A DNA stretch of 6,819 nucleotides, taken from the NCBI GenBank assembly GCA_023413275.1, contig JAEZPX010000282.1:1-6819 (forward strand), in the 5' to 3' direction. The first letter of the stretch is position 1. Each line of letters opens with the position of its first letter. Below are positions 5,524 through 6,819 of the stretch, piece by piece. The notes below the pieces were generated by a model, which was given only the letters and a program-made list of their open reading frames with translations, did no database searches and was not told where the DNA came from. Origin of the DNA: Bacillota bacterium. GTDB lineage: Bacteria > Bacillota > Clostridia > Lachnospirales > Anaerotignaceae. Made by a program: the position numbers and the translations under genes.

Positions 5524-6819
5524 ATGGCTCAAGAATCGAAGAGCATCAAATATGCCACATCTTATAAGGATCAGTTCACTGTTCGTGGAATGATAATTGG
5601 TATCATTGGCGTAGTCATTGTAACATGTTCATCTATGTTTATTGCATTGAAAGCATCATCGTTACCATTCCCCATTATGTTTGTTGCACTAGTATCAATG
5701 TTTGCATTAAAGGCATTGGGAAGAACTAATATTAATGAAATCAACGTAACGCACACTGCCATGTCAGCGGGTTCCATGGTGGCTGGTGGCGTAGCTTTTA
5801 CCATTCCTGCAATTTATATGCTGTATCCAAATTCGGAATTAGGTTTGGCGAAATTGCTTGTCATTACAATGAGTGGCACTATGCTGGGGCTTATATTTAC
5901 ATCTCTTATGAGGAAACAGTTCATAGAAAAATCGAAACTTCCCTATGCCATGGGTCAGGCTGCTGCAGAGGCTTTGATTGTGGGCGACGAAGGCGGGAAA
6001 AAAGCCCATACACTCTTTGGGGCATTGGGTTTTGCTGCTATTTGGACTGTGCTTCGTGACTGGTTCATGAAGATTCCTGCTATTCTTTGGTTTGGCAAGG
6101 GCAGTTGGATGAACTATGGTTCCTACGGCGGTGTTTGGCTTTCGCCCATGCTTATGTCGGTTGGTTATCTTGTAGGTCCCATATTTGTAGGTGTATGGTT
6201 CCTTGGCGCACTTATTGGCGATGTGGGTATTTTAATTGGTGGTCAACAGTTTGGTTTCGTTGATGCATCCACAGCAGCAAATCTGAAAAGTGGTCTGGGA
6301 CTTGGGATGATGGTGGGAACAGGTGTGGGCGTGTTTATAAAAAACATCTTTCCTAATTTTAAGGCTATTTTTGGGTCTATGGTATCCAAGGAGTCAATTG
6401 GAGACTCTATTGTCCCCTTAAGATGGGCACCAATCTTGATGGCACTTTTTGCAGCACTTTTTGTAATTATTGTTGATGTACCAGTTGTTGCTGCGGTTAT
6501 AACAATTATAGGGGTTTGGCTTGCAACGGCAATGTCATGTCAAACGGTGGGTATGTCTGCCATTAACCCTATGGAAGTGTTTGGTATTTTTGTGCTGATT
6601 CTTGCAAAGCTTTGCTCCCCCGGAATTACAGAAGTCGCAGCCATTTGCATTGCGGCCGTTGTTGCTGTTGCTTGTGGTCTTGTGGGCGACGTTATGAACG
6701 ATTTTAAAGCAGGGAGTATTTTGAAGTCTAATCCTAAAGCCCAATGGATGGGAGAATTAATTGGTGGGCTTGTTGGAGCAGTTGTATCCGTATTTGTGAT
6801 CATGGCTATTATTCAGGCC
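5524..6819 (+). CDS. OPT-family oligopeptide-type transporter, 3' partial
   Basis: The frame is open from ATG 5524 to the window edge, giving 432 residues; bacterial OPT proteins are usually about 550-650, so a C-terminal part is missing. The start has AAAGGGGG at 5508-5515, eight bases upstream. A short hydrophilic N-terminus (1-19) precedes many membrane segments, the first about 21-43. OPT hallmarks are KLPYAMGQAAAEAL (138-151, the family's P-x-x-x-x-x-A-A-E region), SAINPMEVFGIFVL (345-358), and CGLVGDVMNDFKAG (384-397) followed by NPKAQWMGELIGG (403-415). OPT transporters import oligopeptides, modified peptides or metal chelates; the substrate of this one cannot be read from sequence. 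The N-terminal region around residues 36-60 departs from the usual bacterial OPT pattern. Its closeness to the amidohydrolase suggests an import-then-hydrolyse pair for a small amide compound. Family assignment is strong. Confidence 0.9.
   Translation, partial: MAQESKSIKYATSYKDQFTVRGMIIGIIGVVIVTCSSMFIALKASSLPFPIMFVALVSMFALKALGRTNINEINVTHTAMSAGSMVAGGVAFTIPAIYMLYPNSELGLAKLLVITMSGTMLGLIFTSLMRKQFIEKSKLPYAMGQAAAEALIVGDEGGKKAHTLFGALGFAAIWTVLRDWFMKIPAILWFGKGSWMNYGSYGGVWLSPMLMSVGYLVGPIFVGVWFLGALIGDVGILIGGQQFGFVDASTAANLKSGLGLGMMVGTGVGVFIKNIFPNFKAIFGSMVSKESIGDSIVPLRWAPILMALFAALFVIIVDVPVVAAVITIIGVWLATAMSCQTVGMSAINPMEVFGIFVLILAKLCSPGITEVAAICIAAVVAVACGLVGDVMNDFKAGSILKSNPKAQWMGELIGGLVGAVVSVFVIMAIIQA

Noticed and set aside
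6535..6803. Two overlapping antisense open frames near the right edge
   Set aside because: Both are covered by the OPT gene, whose conserved motifs (NPMEVFG and CGLVGDVMNDFKAG) are encoded on the + strand in exactly this stretch.

Overview
The window looks like chromosomal DNA from a low-GC Gram-positive bacterium, most likely an anaerobic clostridium-like Firmicute. Reasons: it is AT-rich, has strong purine-rich ribosome binding sites (AAAGGAGGG, GGGGGAGGAG, AAAGGGGG), and its gene families are common in Clostridia. This is inferred from style and content; no taxonomic marker is present. All six genes lie on the + strand and are closely spaced. No RNA gene, CRISPR array, insertion sequence or phage-like feature was seen.

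Layout. Bases 1-804 hold panB (ketopantoate hydroxymethyltransferase), missing only its first residues. Next come panE (ketopantoate reductase, 857-1777), a small DUF997/YhdT membrane protein (best start 1851, not the longer TTG reading at 1830), and a PanF-type sodium/pantothenate symporter (2144-3649), whose start overlaps the DUF997 stop by 4 bases. A 148-base gap (3650-3797) follows, with a terminator-like hairpin and two short inverted repeats. Beyond it are a complete YtcJ-like metal-dependent amidohydrolase (3798-5444) and an OPT-family transporter (from 5524) that runs off the right edge.

How the genes may work together. The first four genes all concern pantothenate: PanB and PanE make pantoate, and PanF with its DUF997 partner imports pantothenate. 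The combination is odd for biosynthesis. PanC and PanD are not in the window, an importer of the end product is, and an amidohydrolase and a second transporter follow. A testable alternative is that the cluster is catabolic: imported pantothenate or a related pantoyl amide is hydrolysed to pantoate, PanE oxidises pantoate to ketopantoate, and PanB running in reverse yields 2-oxoisovalerate and a one-carbon unit on tetrahydrofolate. The gene identities are well supported by sequence. The catabolic direction and the amidohydrolase substrate are inference.
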